Positions 15,220 through 25,173 of a DNA stretch of 64,000 nucleotides are shown here, one piece after another (position 1 is the stretch's first letter; every line of letters begins with the position of its first letter). Below the pieces are notes generated by a model that saw only the letters and a list, made by a program, of their open reading frames with translations, had not been told where the DNA came from and searched no databases. Position numbers and translations under genes: made by a program. The stretch comes from an uncultured Bacilli bacterium (GTDB lineage Bacteria; Bacillota_I; Bacilli_A; RF39; UBA660), in contig CAJTWC010000003.1 of assembly GCA_910580185.1 (NCBI GenBank), positions 122,659 through 186,658 on the forward strand. The letters run 5' to 3'.

Positions 15220-17904
15220 TTATCCTTTTAATATTTTAGATTCCACGTATGCTAAAATCATATCTAACTTTTGTACGTTAGTTCCACCGCCTTGTGCAAA
15301 TAAAGGTGATCCGCCACCATTTCCCTCGGCTATTTTAGCAACTTCTTTAATAAGAATACCCAAATTCATTTTATCCTTTAAGTTAGCATTTTCCTTCGCA
15401 ACAAAGTTAAGTGCACCATCTTTTTTATTAATTAAAAATACAATACCATCATTTAATTTTGACTCTAGTGCTCCAGCAAGTGATTTTAAAATATTAATAT
15501 CATTATTTTCAAATACTTTTATGATTACATCCCCATACATTCCGTCTTTTTTCTCACTAATATATTTATCGGTGTTTTCTAATACTTTATTAGTTAATTT
15601 TTCTTGATATTCTTTTTCTAAATCAGCTATTTTCTTTCTTAATGTTTCTACTTCTAATTTGTTTTCTAATATGTCTTTATAACACGTTGGTTTTTCATTT
15701 GAAATATTAACATCAAAATTAAGTATAATTCCTTTATCATTAGCTTCTTCTACTTTTCTTTTTGCTTTTTTAAGTAACATAATCATTTCGTCGTTGTATG
15801 GTTTAATCATGCTAAATACTTCTCTTTCAAGATTAGTATCACAAACAGCTTCAATTCTATATACATTAAGTCCTTTAGATTCAAGTGACTTAATTGCAAA
15901 GCGCCTTATATTACCTGTATTAGTAACGTGGGTCCCACCACAAAGTTCGATTGAATCACCAAACTTTACAACACGAACAACATCACCATATTTTTCACCA
16001 AACAAAGCCATTGCACCCATTTTCCTAGCTTCTTCTATGCTCGTTTCTGTAATTATTGCAGGTAAACATGAATCAATCATATCATTTACAATGTTTTCTG
16101 CTTCTATGATTTTTTCATCTGTTATTTTTCCAGTATAATTAAAATCAAATCTTAAAGTTTCATTATTTACAAAGCTTCCTGCTTGATGAACTTCATCTCC
16201 TAATACTTTTTGAAGAGCTTTTTGAAGCAGATGAGTTGCAGAATGGTTTTGACAAGTGGTAAACCTATATTCCTTATCAACCGTTAAAGTAACTTTATCT
16301 CCTACACTTACGCTTCCATTAATAAGTCTTACATAGTGCATTGTTTGACCATTAGGAGCTTTTTCAGTTTTAAATACTTCAGCTTTCATATTTTCATTAG
16401 CAATTATACCAATATCACCTACTTGACCACCCATGGTTGCATAAAATGGTGTTTCTTTGGTAATTACTATTCCTTCTGAATAAAAATCAGAAACATTACC
16501 CTCTAGGTCTGCAACATAGATAATTTCAGAATCACAAGTTAAACTATCATATCCAGTAAATGTTGTTTCTTCTTTAAAATTAACAATATCGCCCTGAGCG
16601 CTCATGCCAGATGCTTTTTTAGCAGCATCTCTTGCCATTGTTCTTTGATGCTGCATACATTTATCAAAATCTTCTTTGTTTATAATAATACCTTGTTCTT
16701 CTAGTATTTCAGATGTTAATTCATAAGGAAAACCATATGTATCATATAATTTAAACACATCTTCTCCAGTTATTTTCTTACCACTATTAACTAGTTCTTC
16801 TAATCTTTTTTCACCAGAAGATAAGGTCTTTAAGAAAGCTTCTTCTTCCTTTTTAATTTGTCTATCTACTAATTCTTTATGTTCTAAAAGGTAAGGATAA
16901 GCATCTTTCATTATTTCTATAACACTATCGGTTAATTTATACATGAATGGCTCACTTATTCCTAAGTTCCTTCCAAATCTAGATGCACGCCTTAGTATTC
17001 TTCTTAAAACATATCCTCTTCCTTCATTAGAAAATGATGCTCCATCTGATAACGAAAAAGTTAGTGTTCTAATATGATCAGCAATAGATCTAATTTCTTT
17101 TTGATCAGTATACTTTACACCTGTCATTTCCTCTACTTTTTTTATAATTGGCATAAATAAATCAGTATCATAATTTGTTTTACAATTTTGCAAAGTACAA
17201 ACTAATCTTTCAAGCCCCATACCAGTATCTATATTTTTATGAGGAAGTTCTGGGAAGTCTTTTCTATCTAATCCGTCAACATGATTAAATTGACTAAATA
17301 CGTTATTCCAAATTTCAATATATCTATCATTATCAATCTCATCTCTTATTAGTTCAGGACCTCTTTTATCATATTCTTCTCCTCTATCATAAAAGATTTC
17401 AGAATCAGGACCACATGGCCCAGGACCTATATCCCAAAAGTTACCCTCGCATGGAATAATATGAGATTTATCTAATCCTAAAGATATCCATCTATTAAAG
17501 GTATCCATATCATCCGGATAAACGGTTACATATAATTTTTCTTTATCTATGTCAAACCATTCTGGGCTAGTAAGCAATTCCCATGCATAACCAAGTGCTT
17601 CATCTCTAAAATAATCACCTATAGAAAAGTTTCCTAACATTTCGAAAAACGTATGATGATAAGTATCTCCAACCGATTCTATATCATTAGTACGAATACA
17701 TTTCTGAGCGTTAGTAAGCCTTCTTTTAGGTGGAATTTCTCTTCCATCAAAGTACTTTTTAAGTGGTGCAACACCAGCGTTAATCCATAATAAAGACGGA
17801 TCATTATCAGGCACTAATGATGCTGATGGAACAACTAAATGTCCTTTACTTTCAAAGAAGTCTAAAAACATCTTTCTTATTTGTGTACTTGTTAACTGTT
17901 TCAT
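15220..17904 (-). CDS. alaS: alanyl-tRNA synthetase
   Basis: AlaS charges tRNA-Ala. The 894-residue product has the class II catalytic core at the N-terminus (ESKGHLVVPSASLVPDNDPS with motif 1, then RTNDIESVGDTYHHTFFEML), a C-terminal editing domain with zinc ligands in HSATHLLQKAL and ELCGGTHVTNTG, and the C-Ala/DHHA1 region with the glycine-rich GNGGGSPLFAQGGG. Length is typical. Start MKQLTSTQIRKMFLDFF. It is the second gene behind an alanine T-box, with a P-loop kinase gene ahead of it, and is followed closely by mltG. Confidence 0.98.
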   Translation of the reverse strand: MKQLTSTQIRKMFLDFFESKGHLVVPSASLVPDNDPSLLWINAGVAPLKKYFDGREIPPKRRLTNAQKCIRTNDIESVGDTYHHTFFEMLGNFSIGDYFRDEALGYAWELLTSPEWFDIDKEKLYVTVYPDDMDTFNRWISLGLDKSHIIPCEGNFWDIGPGPCGPDSEIFYDRGEEYDKRGPELIRDEIDNDRYIEIWNNVFSQFNHVDGLDRKDFPELPHKNIDTGMGLERLVCTLQNCKTNYDTDLFMPIIKKVEEMTGVKYTDQKEIRSIADHIRTLTFSLSDGASFSNEGRGYVLRRILRRASRFGRNLGISEPFMYKLTDSVIEIMKDAYPYLLEHKELVDRQIKKEEEAFLKTLSSGEKRLEELVNSGKKITGEDVFKLYDTYGFPYELTSEILEEQGIIINKEDFDKCMQHQRTMARDAAKKASGMSAQGDIVNFKEETTFTGYDSLTCDSEIIYVADLEGNVSDFYSEGIVITKETPFYATMGGQVGDIGIIANENMKAEVFKTEKAPNGQTMHYVRLINGSVSVGDKVTLTVDKEYRFTTCQNHSATHLLQKALQKVLGDEVHQAGSFVNNETLRFDFNYTGKITDEKIIEAENIVNDMIDSCLPAIITETSIEEARKMGAMALFGEKYGDVVRVVKFGDSIELCGGTHVTNTGNIRRFAIKSLESKGLNVYRIEAVCDTNLEREVFSMIKPYNDEMIMLLKKAKRKVEEANDKGIILNFDVNISNEKPTCYKDILENKLEVETLRKKIADLEKEYQEKLTNKVLENTDKYISEKKDGMYGDVIIKVFENNDINILKSLAGALESKLNDGIVFLINKKDGALNFVAKENANLKDKMNLGILIKEVAKIAEGNGGGSPLFAQGGGTNVQKLDMILAYVESKILKG

Positions 17905-18459
17905 TTATAACACCTCATTTACTAAGTTTTCTATTTTTTTATTTAAATCTTCCAAAGATCCATCATTTACTATTACGTAATCATAATTATTATAACCATC
18001 TAGACCTATTTCAGTACGATGTTTTTTTTCTTTACTATTTAAGTTATTATCAAAATTAGGTCTTTCTACGTTTATTCTAATTACATTATTAAAGTTTTCA
18101 TATATAGAATCAATTTCTTCTGGAAGTCTTGCATCGCTTATTGTAATTGCATCACAATAATATGAATAAACCTTAATGTCTCCAATTATTCTTTTTATAA
18201 AAAACTCATTATCAATTTTATCTCTTATAACTCCAGTTCCTATTTCTTGAAGTAAGCTTCTAGGTTTAGTATCTTCCTCACCATTCCAACCTGAAATAAC
18301 TTTAGCATACATTTTTATGTATGATGAAAATTGTAAATTTACACTTGTTAATTCTTTTAATTTTATAAAGTTATTTATAAGTTCACAAGTAGTATCCTTT
18401 CCTGAATTTGCTTTACCAGATACAATAAATATCTTTGGGTTTCTTTTTTTTAATTCCAT
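17905..18459 (-). CDS. P-loop deoxynucleoside monophosphate kinase-like protein
   Basis: The 184-residue product opens with IFIVSGKANSGKDTTCELI, a Walker A of the GKxxSGKDT type found in phage-type dNMP kinases and related nucleotide kinases. A basic LID-like stretch (KEKKHRTEIGLDGYNNYDYVI) and an ISDARLPEE substrate loop follow. It probably phosphorylates a nucleotide; the base is unknown. Start MELKKRNPK follows AAGGAGGATAATT; an 11-codon extension runs into the T-box terminator and is rejected. It is the first gene behind the alanine T-box and abuts alaS, so its expression follows alanine charging. Confidence 0.75.
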   Translation of the reverse strand: MELKKRNPKIFIVSGKANSGKDTTCELINNFIKLKELTSVNLQFSSYIKMYAKVISGWNGEEDTKPRSLLQEIGTGVIRDKIDNEFFIKRIIGDIKVYSYYCDAITISDARLPEEIDSIYENFNNVIRINVERPNFDNNLNSKEKKHRTEIGLDGYNNYDYVIVNDGSLEDLNKKIENLVNEVL

Positions 18460-18474
18460 AATTATCCTCCTTCT

Positions 18475-18642
18475 ATTAAAAAGAGGTACCAAGGCTATCG
18501 CTAGGAACGATTATGCCGTGGTACCATCCTATTTTGTTCTTAATTTTAATAACGGCTTTAAACCGGTAGTGATTAACTACTCTCCGAAAATAGCTTCAGT
18601 AACATTAAATATTAGCTTCCACCAACCGCTAACTCTCTTTAA
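18475..18642 (-). promoter_or_regulatory. T-box leader, alanine specificity
   Basis: On the minus strand: stem I with specifier GCU in TGAAGCTATTTTC, then the T-box AGGATGGTACCACGGC, then a terminator in which GGTACCACGGC pairs with GCCTTGGTACC before CTTTTT. The antiterminator UGGU would pair with the ACCA end of tRNA-Ala (discriminator A). It controls the kinase-like gene and alaS by transcription antitermination when uncharged tRNA-Ala binds. A weak TTGATG-17-TATTAA lies just upstream. Confidence 0.9.
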
Positions 18643-18682
18643 ATTAATAATTACTTACTAATTTTTCATCAACAAATTAAAT

Positions 18683-18713
18683 ATATATATATTATATCAG
18701 ATTATATATATAA
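18683..18713 (-). terminator. AT-rich hairpin after prepilin-like gene A
   Basis: TATATATATAAT CTGAT ATAATATATATA followed by TTTAATTT on the minus strand, just after the stop at 18719. All A/T pairs, so a weak terminator at best. Confidence 0.35.
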
Positions 18714-18718
18714 AGTCA

Positions 18719-20737
18719 TTAATAACTTCTAAAATATTTTGTATATATAGCAAGTTTATTTGAATTTATATTGCCGTAGCTCAAATAATATACGTGTTTT
18801 GTTAAGTTTGGAGAATCCTTATCCCATCTTCCACAATCCTCTGCTTTATATCCATCAGCTAAATCTGATTCTCTACAATCTCTAAGTTGCAAATAAGAAT
18901 TATCTTCATTTATCTTTATCTGTATGCCACCGTCAGCTCTTCTAGTAAATAATTTTGATGTATAATCTGAAGTATCAAATCCTTCTTTTACTTTTGTGTA
19001 AATATAATCACTTACAGTATCATCAGACCATTTTATCTTATAAACTAGTCTTCTTTCGAAATCTCCTACATACATACACGCAGAACCAGCATATGTCATC
19101 CAATTATTATTCCAAGCGACATTCCATTTCTGGGCATGAGTATAATTTTCACCAACGTTTAAAATGATTGAATTAATTCCCCTTTTATATCTATTATCAT
19201 AGTCATATGTACCTGAACAAGCAAATATACCCTTACCAGAATTTGTTCCAATAGGGCCAGCGCCACTCATACCGCCATCTTTAACGTCCCTTTCGTCAAG
19301 CATTACTGCTATATCAGATATAGAACAATCTTCTTTAGCGTCACAACTGCCACCTGTATACTTATCTACTTTGGCTCTATAACCACTATTAGCGCAAGAA
19401 CCACTAAGTTTAGTTTCGGAGCATTCGCTGTATAATTTAACTGTTGTTGAACAAGTTCCTGTATTTCCTGCAATGTCGGTCATATTAATTGTCACTGTCC
19501 TGTTACCCGCTGCAGTAACATAAAATTTATCAATATCATTTGGTTTTGTTTGACTAAATTCATAAGTAGGTGCTTCATCCCATTTATCAGTTTTCCAGGT
19601 CCAAGTATTAACATCATCAGAAATACTATTTGTCATAAAGTAAGCTGGCCCTTTAAACCACCCATTTTTCATTTTATTAGTAGTTTTTGGTTCTATACTA
19701 CAACTAGGAGAGGTATTATCATAGCCATATTTTGAACCGCATCTTCTTTGATTACCCGCCTTATCTTTAACCACTGCATTATAATATCCAGACCTAGATG
19801 TAATATTTTCAGAATACGTGTTAGCACTACTTTTTCTAACTAACTCCGATTCCTTATACTGATAAATACCATCAACACCGCTATTAACGGTTCCCTCATC
19901 GTTTCCTGTATATGTTATTCTAGGTTGATTACCTTTCTTATACCACTGTATATCTCCAACTTTATTACCGATTGTTCCTCCACTGACATTATAGGAACAA
20001 CTTGGATATTTAGTATCCTTTCTAATTGTAGGTTTTGCAATCCACTTTTTCCCTGATATGTTTTCTAACTCCACATCAACACTTTTATTAATATCATTTT
20101 CTATAGTAGTGCAATATCCATTAGCTTCTTTAGTGGAAATAACTATTCCATCTATTTTAGCACTTGCAATTGCACCATTACCTTTTGTATCGGGCTTTAT
20201 ACAAACCTTTAATTTTCCTCTTTCTCCTAATTTGGTAATATTAAACCAACCATCATTAGATAATTTTGTTGTACCATTTTCTTTATAATAATTAACTTCT
20301 CCAGATGGTCCACCAACATCTTTTGTTTCTACTAAATTTTTATTTTCACATTTACCATCTACTTTAGCAACTTTAGTATTACCATTAAAAGAAGCAATAT
20401 ATTTACTTCCTTCTTTTGTTACACTGACTTCTGAGCATTCATCTAAAGAAGTCCCATCTCTTGGGTCAATTACCTTGCCTAAATAATCCTCTTGTACTAA
20501 TTTTCCAACCGTAATTGATCCAGAAGACCTATCTGATAATCCTTCAAATAAATATTCATTAGCTATAAAGTAATCCGTTGCTGCCGCTTCTACTTGAAGT
20601 TTTACCGTTTTCCATGATTCATCTTTTTTGTTTTTGCTAACCTTATTAAAACTTATTATTGCAAGTACAAGTATAGTTAGCATTAATGTTATTGTTATTA
20701 GTAATTCTACTAATGTAAAACCGTTTTTCTTTTTCAT
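18719..20737 (-). CDS. large surface protein with prepilin N-terminus (A)
   Basis: The 672-residue product starts MKKKNGFTLVELL, a prepilin peptidase site (cut after Gly6, N-methyl Phe expected, Glu at +5) followed by the pilin helix to about residue 30. The next 130 residues are shared with the adjacent gene at 20855, including NEYLFEGL, VGKLVQEDYLGKVIDP and a Cys-containing strand. The rest is Cys-rich with Ig-like strands (GIYQYKESELVRKS, DKAGNQRRCG, DIAGNTGTC) and an exported, disulphide-containing look. No pilus assembly genes are in the window. A surface adhesin or minor pseudopilin is likely. Promoter TTGAAA-17-TAATAT precedes it. Confidence 0.8.
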   Translation of the reverse strand: MKKKNGFTLVELLITITLMLTILVLAIISFNKVSKNKKDESWKTVKLQVEAAATDYFIANEYLFEGLSDRSSGSITVGKLVQEDYLGKVIDPRDGTSLDECSEVSVTKEGSKYIASFNGNTKVAKVDGKCENKNLVETKDVGGPSGEVNYYKENGTTKLSNDGWFNITKLGERGKLKVCIKPDTKGNGAIASAKIDGIVISTKEANGYCTTIENDINKSVDVELENISGKKWIAKPTIRKDTKYPSCSYNVSGGTIGNKVGDIQWYKKGNQPRITYTGNDEGTVNSGVDGIYQYKESELVRKSSANTYSENITSRSGYYNAVVKDKAGNQRRCGSKYGYDNTSPSCSIEPKTTNKMKNGWFKGPAYFMTNSISDDVNTWTWKTDKWDEAPTYEFSQTKPNDIDKFYVTAAGNRTVTINMTDIAGNTGTCSTTVKLYSECSETKLSGSCANSGYRAKVDKYTGGSCDAKEDCSISDIAVMLDERDVKDGGMSGAGPIGTNSGKGIFACSGTYDYDNRYKRGINSIILNVGENYTHAQKWNVAWNNNWMTYAGSACMYVGDFERRLVYKIKWSDDTVSDYIYTKVKEGFDTSDYTSKLFTRRADGGIQIKINEDNSYLQLRDCRESDLADGYKAEDCGRWDKDSPNLTKHVYYLSYGNINSNKLAIYTKYFRSY

Positions 20738-20854
20738 AACGCACTCCTTTATTCTAAATAAATATTATCATATTAACACGTTTTTTTCAATATTAGTTTG
20801 GTTATATATAGCCTAATTATGTAAAAAGAGTAAATAAATTACGCCTTTTACATA

Positions 20855-22603
20855 CTAATCAATTTCAATGTCACTATATGTCCAAGTATCATAGTTTCTA
20901 CCTCTACATATAGTAACTTTTTCTTTAGAACACTTGCTTGAATCATCTATTTTTACAACAGCACATACTGTCACATATCTATTTTTAGATGGGTTACATT
21001 TGCTTGAACCTGTCATATAAGCACTACAACCTGTTCTTTTATAAAATGTTTTGTTATCTATTGCAGTACTGTGCCAAGAAATATGATGATTAGTTTTATT
21101 AAAGCTACTTCCCCATTCTCCTGCAAATCCTTCTAAAGTAAAACTATTCTTCGTTTTTAATATTGCGCATGCTTGTTCACCATTGGTTTTATTATCAGCG
21201 TAAGTCCAAGGCCCTATTCCATTGCAAGAAACATTAACGCCTAAATTAATATCAAAACTATCAATCATCCCATATATATCATTACTTTTAGTTATCTCAC
21301 AAGTAGTACAGTTTTTTGTATCTTTTTCAGTATCACTTGAGCAAACACTTCCGTCATATGTAGATATTTTTTTTACGGTTCTAGTCCTAGTTTTTATGCC
21401 CCCTTTGCACTTTCCATATTCTGACCAAGAACCTTTTTGGGTTTTTATACCACCACAATCGGAATATCTAGTCGTTTTATTAGAACAGTTATTATTAGAA
21501 TTTTTATCTTTAGTATTACTTTCTTGCAATATTTTTCCATTACCACACTTATTACTACACGTTGCGTCGCTTTTATTATACCAATTTCCATCTGTTACTC
21601 TATTTTGCACTTCACATTCTTTATACAAAGTATACTGATTACTAATAGTATTTTCATTTCCGGCTTTATCTTTTATTTTAACTAAGACATTTTTTGTAGA
21701 GCCATCATATTTAATATTATTTTCAAAACTGTAGTCAACATTATTTTTAGTCCATTTTAATTTTCCTACATTCTTATTTTCAAGATAATTTGTATTTCCT
21801 ATTTTAACAAATTCTATTCCACTTAAATTATCATTTACATCAAAGTTTAATTTAACATTCCTTGATGGCCATGTATCTTTACTTTTAATTGATATGTTCC
21901 CATCAGGCAAAGTAACATCCCTACGGTAGCTTATTTGCGTCATATATTTTTTTCCAGATGAATTAGTAACTATAATATTCAATGTTTTTCCGCTTGTTTC
22001 ATCAATTATTTTATATTCTGTACCAGTTATATTACCAATTATAGTTGATATAATAGGGCCATTACCATTAGTTTTTGGGTATACAACAACACTCGGATCT
22101 TTATGTTGAACATTAAGCCATGATGGAAAATTATTATATTCTTTATTGCCATATTTTGCTTTAACCACAGCGGTAGGACCACCTGGTTCTATCATAGCAA
22201 CGGAATCAATAATATCACAATTTTTATTTTCGGAGTATTTTGAACTTTCATCAAATTTAACATCATACTTATTTTTAACTTTTGTTACGTTTACTATTGC
22301 ACACTTCGATATTGATTTACCCGTAACTGGATCAATTACTTTATTTAAATAATCCTCTTTCACCAATTTTCCTACAGAAATATTTCCATTACTACCATTT
22401 ATTAATCCTTCAAACAAATATTCATTATTAGTAAAATATTCTTGCGCTGCATCTTCTATTTCTTTTTCTACGAGTTTCCATGAATCTTCCTTTTTAGCTT
22501 TACTTACCCTATTAAAATTTATTATTGCAAGTACAAGTATTAATAACATTAATGATATTGTTATTATCAATTCAACTAATGTAAAACCATTTTGCTTTTT
22601 CAT
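20855..22603 (-). CDS. large surface protein with prepilin N-terminus (B), TSP1-like repeat
   Basis: The 582-residue product starts MKKQNGFTLVELI with the same prepilin cleavage site and helix as gene A, from which it is a tandem duplicate. Residues 30-230 align with A; then DKAGNENTIS marks an Ig-like/bacterial-adhesion strand, and a Cys-rich region (about 345-450) holds SWSEYGKCKGGIKTRTRTV and a second CSNKCGNGK turn, resembling thrombospondin type 1 repeats. Start at the ATG after AGAAGGTGG; a three-codon extension is rejected. Promoter TTGATG-16-TATAAT is upstream. Probably surface exposed. Confidence 0.8.
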   Translation of the reverse strand: MKKQNGFTLVELIITISLMLLILVLAIINFNRVSKAKKEDSWKLVEKEIEDAAQEYFTNNEYLFEGLINGSNGNISVGKLVKEDYLNKVIDPVTGKSISKCAIVNVTKVKNKYDVKFDESSKYSENKNCDIIDSVAMIEPGGPTAVVKAKYGNKEYNNFPSWLNVQHKDPSVVVYPKTNGNGPIISTIIGNITGTEYKIIDETSGKTLNIIVTNSSGKKYMTQISYRRDVTLPDGNISIKSKDTWPSRNVKLNFDVNDNLSGIEFVKIGNTNYLENKNVGKLKWTKNNVDYSFENNIKYDGSTKNVLVKIKDKAGNENTISNQYTLYKECEVQNRVTDGNWYNKSDATCSNKCGNGKILQESNTKDKNSNNNCSNKTTRYSDCGGIKTQKGSWSEYGKCKGGIKTRTRTVKKISTYDGSVCSSDTEKDTKNCTTCEITKSNDIYGMIDSFDINLGVNVSCNGIGPWTYADNKTNGEQACAILKTKNSFTLEGFAGEWGSSFNKTNHHISWHSTAIDNKTFYKRTGCSAYMTGSSKCNPSKNRYVTVCAVVKIDDSSKCSKEKVTICRGRNYDTWTYSDIEID

Positions 22604-22663
22604 AAAAACCACCTTCTTATTATATATTTATATATTAACACATCAAAACTTCTAATTCAATTA

Positions 22664-22692
22664 AATAAACCTTACTTTACGTAAGGCTTATT
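22664..22692 (-). terminator. terminator after DUF308 gene
   Basis: AATAAGCCTTAC / GTAAGGTTTATT, 12-bp stem with one G-U, followed by TT-rich sequence; the stop codon is in the stem. Confidence 0.65.
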
Positions 22693-23248
22693 TCTTTTTA
22701 ATATAAATTGCATTTATCTCTTCTTCATTTCTTTTTAATATAAAATTATCAATTATATCTAAAACAGCATAAATAATAATAAATATACCTATTACCTGAG
22801 TTATCACTAAAACACTTTCAAGTGGATTAATTAAAAGTATAATACCCCAAGCAAAAGTTAAAAACGATATTAATAACGTGTATTTCCAATCTGTTTTATC
22901 TAGTTTTTTTAACACTAAAGCATATTGGAATTTAGTAACTGAATTAACTATAATCCATATTCCTAATATAATTGGAAATATGGTTGCAAGCATAGTAGGA
23001 TTAAATATCAAATACAATCCTGCAATTATAACAAGCACTCCATATACTAAATCAAAATCAAGTGCATTAATACCATAATCTGATCTAAAGTACCTTATTA
23101 TTGATAATGATCCTAATACTAATAATACTCCTCCTATTATATATGAGATAGTTGTTATCGTAGCATCAGGTCTAATAAATAAAAATAATCCTAATACTAC
23201 AAATATAATTGATGTTACAAGTGATAAACTAAAATTTTTCTTTTTCAT
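22688..23248 (-). CDS. HdeD/DUF308 family membrane protein
   Basis: The 186-residue product has six predicted membrane helices in three pairs, with the DUF308 repeat feature FLFIRPDATITTISYIIGGV, LYLIFNPTMLATIFPIILGI and ILLINPLESVLVITQVIGIF: a Pro after each first helix. HdeD in E. coli is linked to acid resistance; the role in Bacilli is not known. The tail is charged (KRNEEEINAIYIKKK). Start follows GGGAGGAAAAGA. Monocistronic. Confidence 0.85.
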   Translation of the reverse strand: MKKKNFSLSLVTSIIFVVLGLFLFIRPDATITTISYIIGGVLLVLGSLSIIRYFRSDYGINALDFDLVYGVLVIIAGLYLIFNPTMLATIFPIILGIWIIVNSVTKFQYALVLKKLDKTDWKYTLLISFLTFAWGIILLINPLESVLVITQVIGIFIIIYAVLDIIDNFILKRNEEEINAIYIKKK

Positions 23249-23288
23249 TCTTTTCCTCCCATATTTTTATTATAACACTTAATTAGAC

Positions 23289-23315
23289 AAAAAAATGGTA
23301 AATTTACCATTTTTT
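23289..23315 (-). terminator. terminator after lipoprotein gene
   Basis: Perfect palindrome AAAAAATGGTAAA / TTTACCATTTTTT, usable on both strands; overlaps the lipoprotein stop. Confidence 0.7.
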
Positions 23316-24789
23316 ATCTTAATAATTTTTCACCATCAAGGTCATATGTAACTGTCTTATCATCAATATATTTTACATGATAATCAGCAAGTATATAAGA
23401 CGTAGGAACATTTTCATATGATATATTATTACAAATTTCACTAATACTTTGTTTACTTATCTTTCCGCTTAATACATCTTCTTCAGAACAATATTTTTCA
23501 AAAGATCTTTCTGTCATTAAATTATTTTTTTCCTTATTAGTTAAATTAATTTTTTCACCTGTTATAACATCATCAAAATACATTCCATTGCTATCATAAG
23601 TAATATAACCACATGAACAAGCTTTTTCGTGTTCATATAAATCATAATCGTATAATATTCTTAAACGTGCTCCATCTTCTCTTATAAATAAAGCTTCATC
23701 GCTATTAGCTGTTAATCTTGTGCCTACTCTTACTTTGCTTGTTAAATCAAATTTATGTGGGCTATCTATAGCAATTAAGTTTTGCATTAATTCTTCAATT
23801 TTTATTTTAGATACTACAGCATTAATATTTTTCTTACACACTTCTTTAACATCATAGCTAGATAATTTTAATTCCATACCATCCATAGTATCTTCTATAA
23901 AAGCTTTAGAAATAATACCATTAATCGCAGCTTCAGTACTAATAACTGAACAAAATGGAACTGCCCTAAAATCACAAGAATTAAATTTTGAATCATCATT
24001 CAATTCAATAGTTACCCCAGTTATAGCATTTTCAAAATATACTCCAAAAGCACTATATGTAATATAACCACAACTAAAAGTATCTTCGTATGTAGATGAG
24101 TTACTAGTAACTAAAAGTTGTAAAACAGCACCATCTTCTCTTTTTAATAAAATATCATCTTGATTAATAAGTTCTATATCATTATTTTTAGTATTATTCG
24201 TTTTATTTTTATCAACAATACTTGAGTCTAATAAATTATAAGTACACTCGCTACCTTCTACACTTTTAATTTTAAATTCTGTATCTAATTCAGTTAATTC
24301 TGCATTTACATCCTTTTTAACAGCAAGATTAGTGTACGTTGGATAACCCTTATTAGTCAATTTTAATTTTTTCATATTTTTTCTTACTAAATCAATATCA
24401 ATAATTCCATCTAAAACATCATCTTGCTTACATACAGATGAAAAACTAGTATAATAAATTTCACAATCATTAAACATAGATATATCTGATAAATTAAACC
24501 TTGTCTTTGATAAAGCATCTTCAAAATATACACCATATTTATCATAAGTTGCATAACCTGCATAAAACTTTGTTTCATCAAGACTTACTTTATCAATACA
24601 TAGTAAGGTAAGTAAAGAACCATCTTCCCTTTTAAATAATATATCTTCCATTTCATCTAAAGACTCTGTAGCTACTATAGATTGTGTTTCGGATTTAGTT
24701 TGATTAGCATTACATCCTACAAAAGTAAAGGCTATTGTACCAGCCAAAAGCATTGATAAAAACTTATTATTCACTTTTAATTTTCCCAT
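23314..24789 (-). CDS. lipoprotein with three internal repeats
   Basis: The 491-residue product has a signal peptide with lipobox TFVGC (Cys26), so it should be anchored outside the cytoplasmic membrane. The mature part consists of three related units of about 130-150 residues, each with a pattern like KREDGxxLxLL, then GYxTYxxxGVYFExxxxG, then a Cys-containing strand and EExxxNGIIS. Units begin near residues 50, 210 and 365. No known domain is recognised. Start MGKLKVNNK follows AAGAAGGAG. The repeats suggest a binding or scaffold protein. Confidence 0.78.
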   Translation of the reverse strand: MGKLKVNNKFLSMLLAGTIAFTFVGCNANQTKSETQSIVATESLDEMEDILFKREDGSLLTLLCIDKVSLDETKFYAGYATYDKYGVYFEDALSKTRFNLSDISMFNDCEIYYTSFSSVCKQDDVLDGIIDIDLVRKNMKKLKLTNKGYPTYTNLAVKKDVNAELTELDTEFKIKSVEGSECTYNLLDSSIVDKNKTNNTKNNDIELINQDDILLKREDGAVLQLLVTSNSSTYEDTFSCGYITYSAFGVYFENAITGVTIELNDDSKFNSCDFRAVPFCSVISTEAAINGIISKAFIEDTMDGMELKLSSYDVKEVCKKNINAVVSKIKIEELMQNLIAIDSPHKFDLTSKVRVGTRLTANSDEALFIREDGARLRILYDYDLYEHEKACSCGYITYDSNGMYFDDVITGEKINLTNKEKNNLMTERSFEKYCSEEDVLSGKISKQSISEICNNISYENVPTSYILADYHVKYIDDKTVTYDLDGEKLLR

Positions 24790-24877
24790 TCAAATATCTC
24801 CTTCTTCATTTAAATATGTATTATAATAGCATATCTTTCCTTCAATTATCAAGTATATTTTGTGGGGAAAATCAAAA

Positions 24878-24902
24878 AGAAATAGACAATTTGCCTATTT
24901 CT
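24878..24902 (-). terminator. terminator after 54-residue ORF
   Basis: AGAAATAG GCAAATTGT CTATTTCT followed by TTTTGATTTT on the minus strand. Confidence 0.7.
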
Positions 24903-24923
24903 AAAGTGTTTCCATAAAAGAAA

Positions 24924-25088
24924 CTACTGTTCCATCATATTTTCTAACTTTTTACTTGCGTTTTTCTTAACCTTATTTATTGTTTGCTTAATACCACCAT
25001 TGCAAGAACATTCATTATAACAATAAAATGCACCTGATCCTACGGCAACACCTAAAAGCATCCATCCAAGATTATTTAGTGCTTTCAT
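24924..25088 (-). CDS. small membrane-associated protein, 54 residues
   Basis: The frame starts MKALNNLGWMLLGVAVGSG after AAATGGAAGGTGATAGTAA, a strong binding site, and has one short hydrophobic segment, then a Cys cluster (CYNECSCNGG) and a basic helix. It is followed by a clear terminator. Glycine-rich helix and Lys-rich tail resemble small YtxH-like proteins, but it is too short to assign. Not part of recD2, whose stop is 85 bases upstream. Confidence 0.65.
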   Translation of the reverse strand: MKALNNLGWMLLGVAVGSGAFYCYNECSCNGGIKQTINKVKKNASKKLENMMEQ

Positions 25089-25173
25089 TTACTATCACCT
25101 TCCATTTAAAAAATATGAAATTGGCATATTTGATCATGCCATTATTAGTATGTAACTTTTATTTTTTCATATA

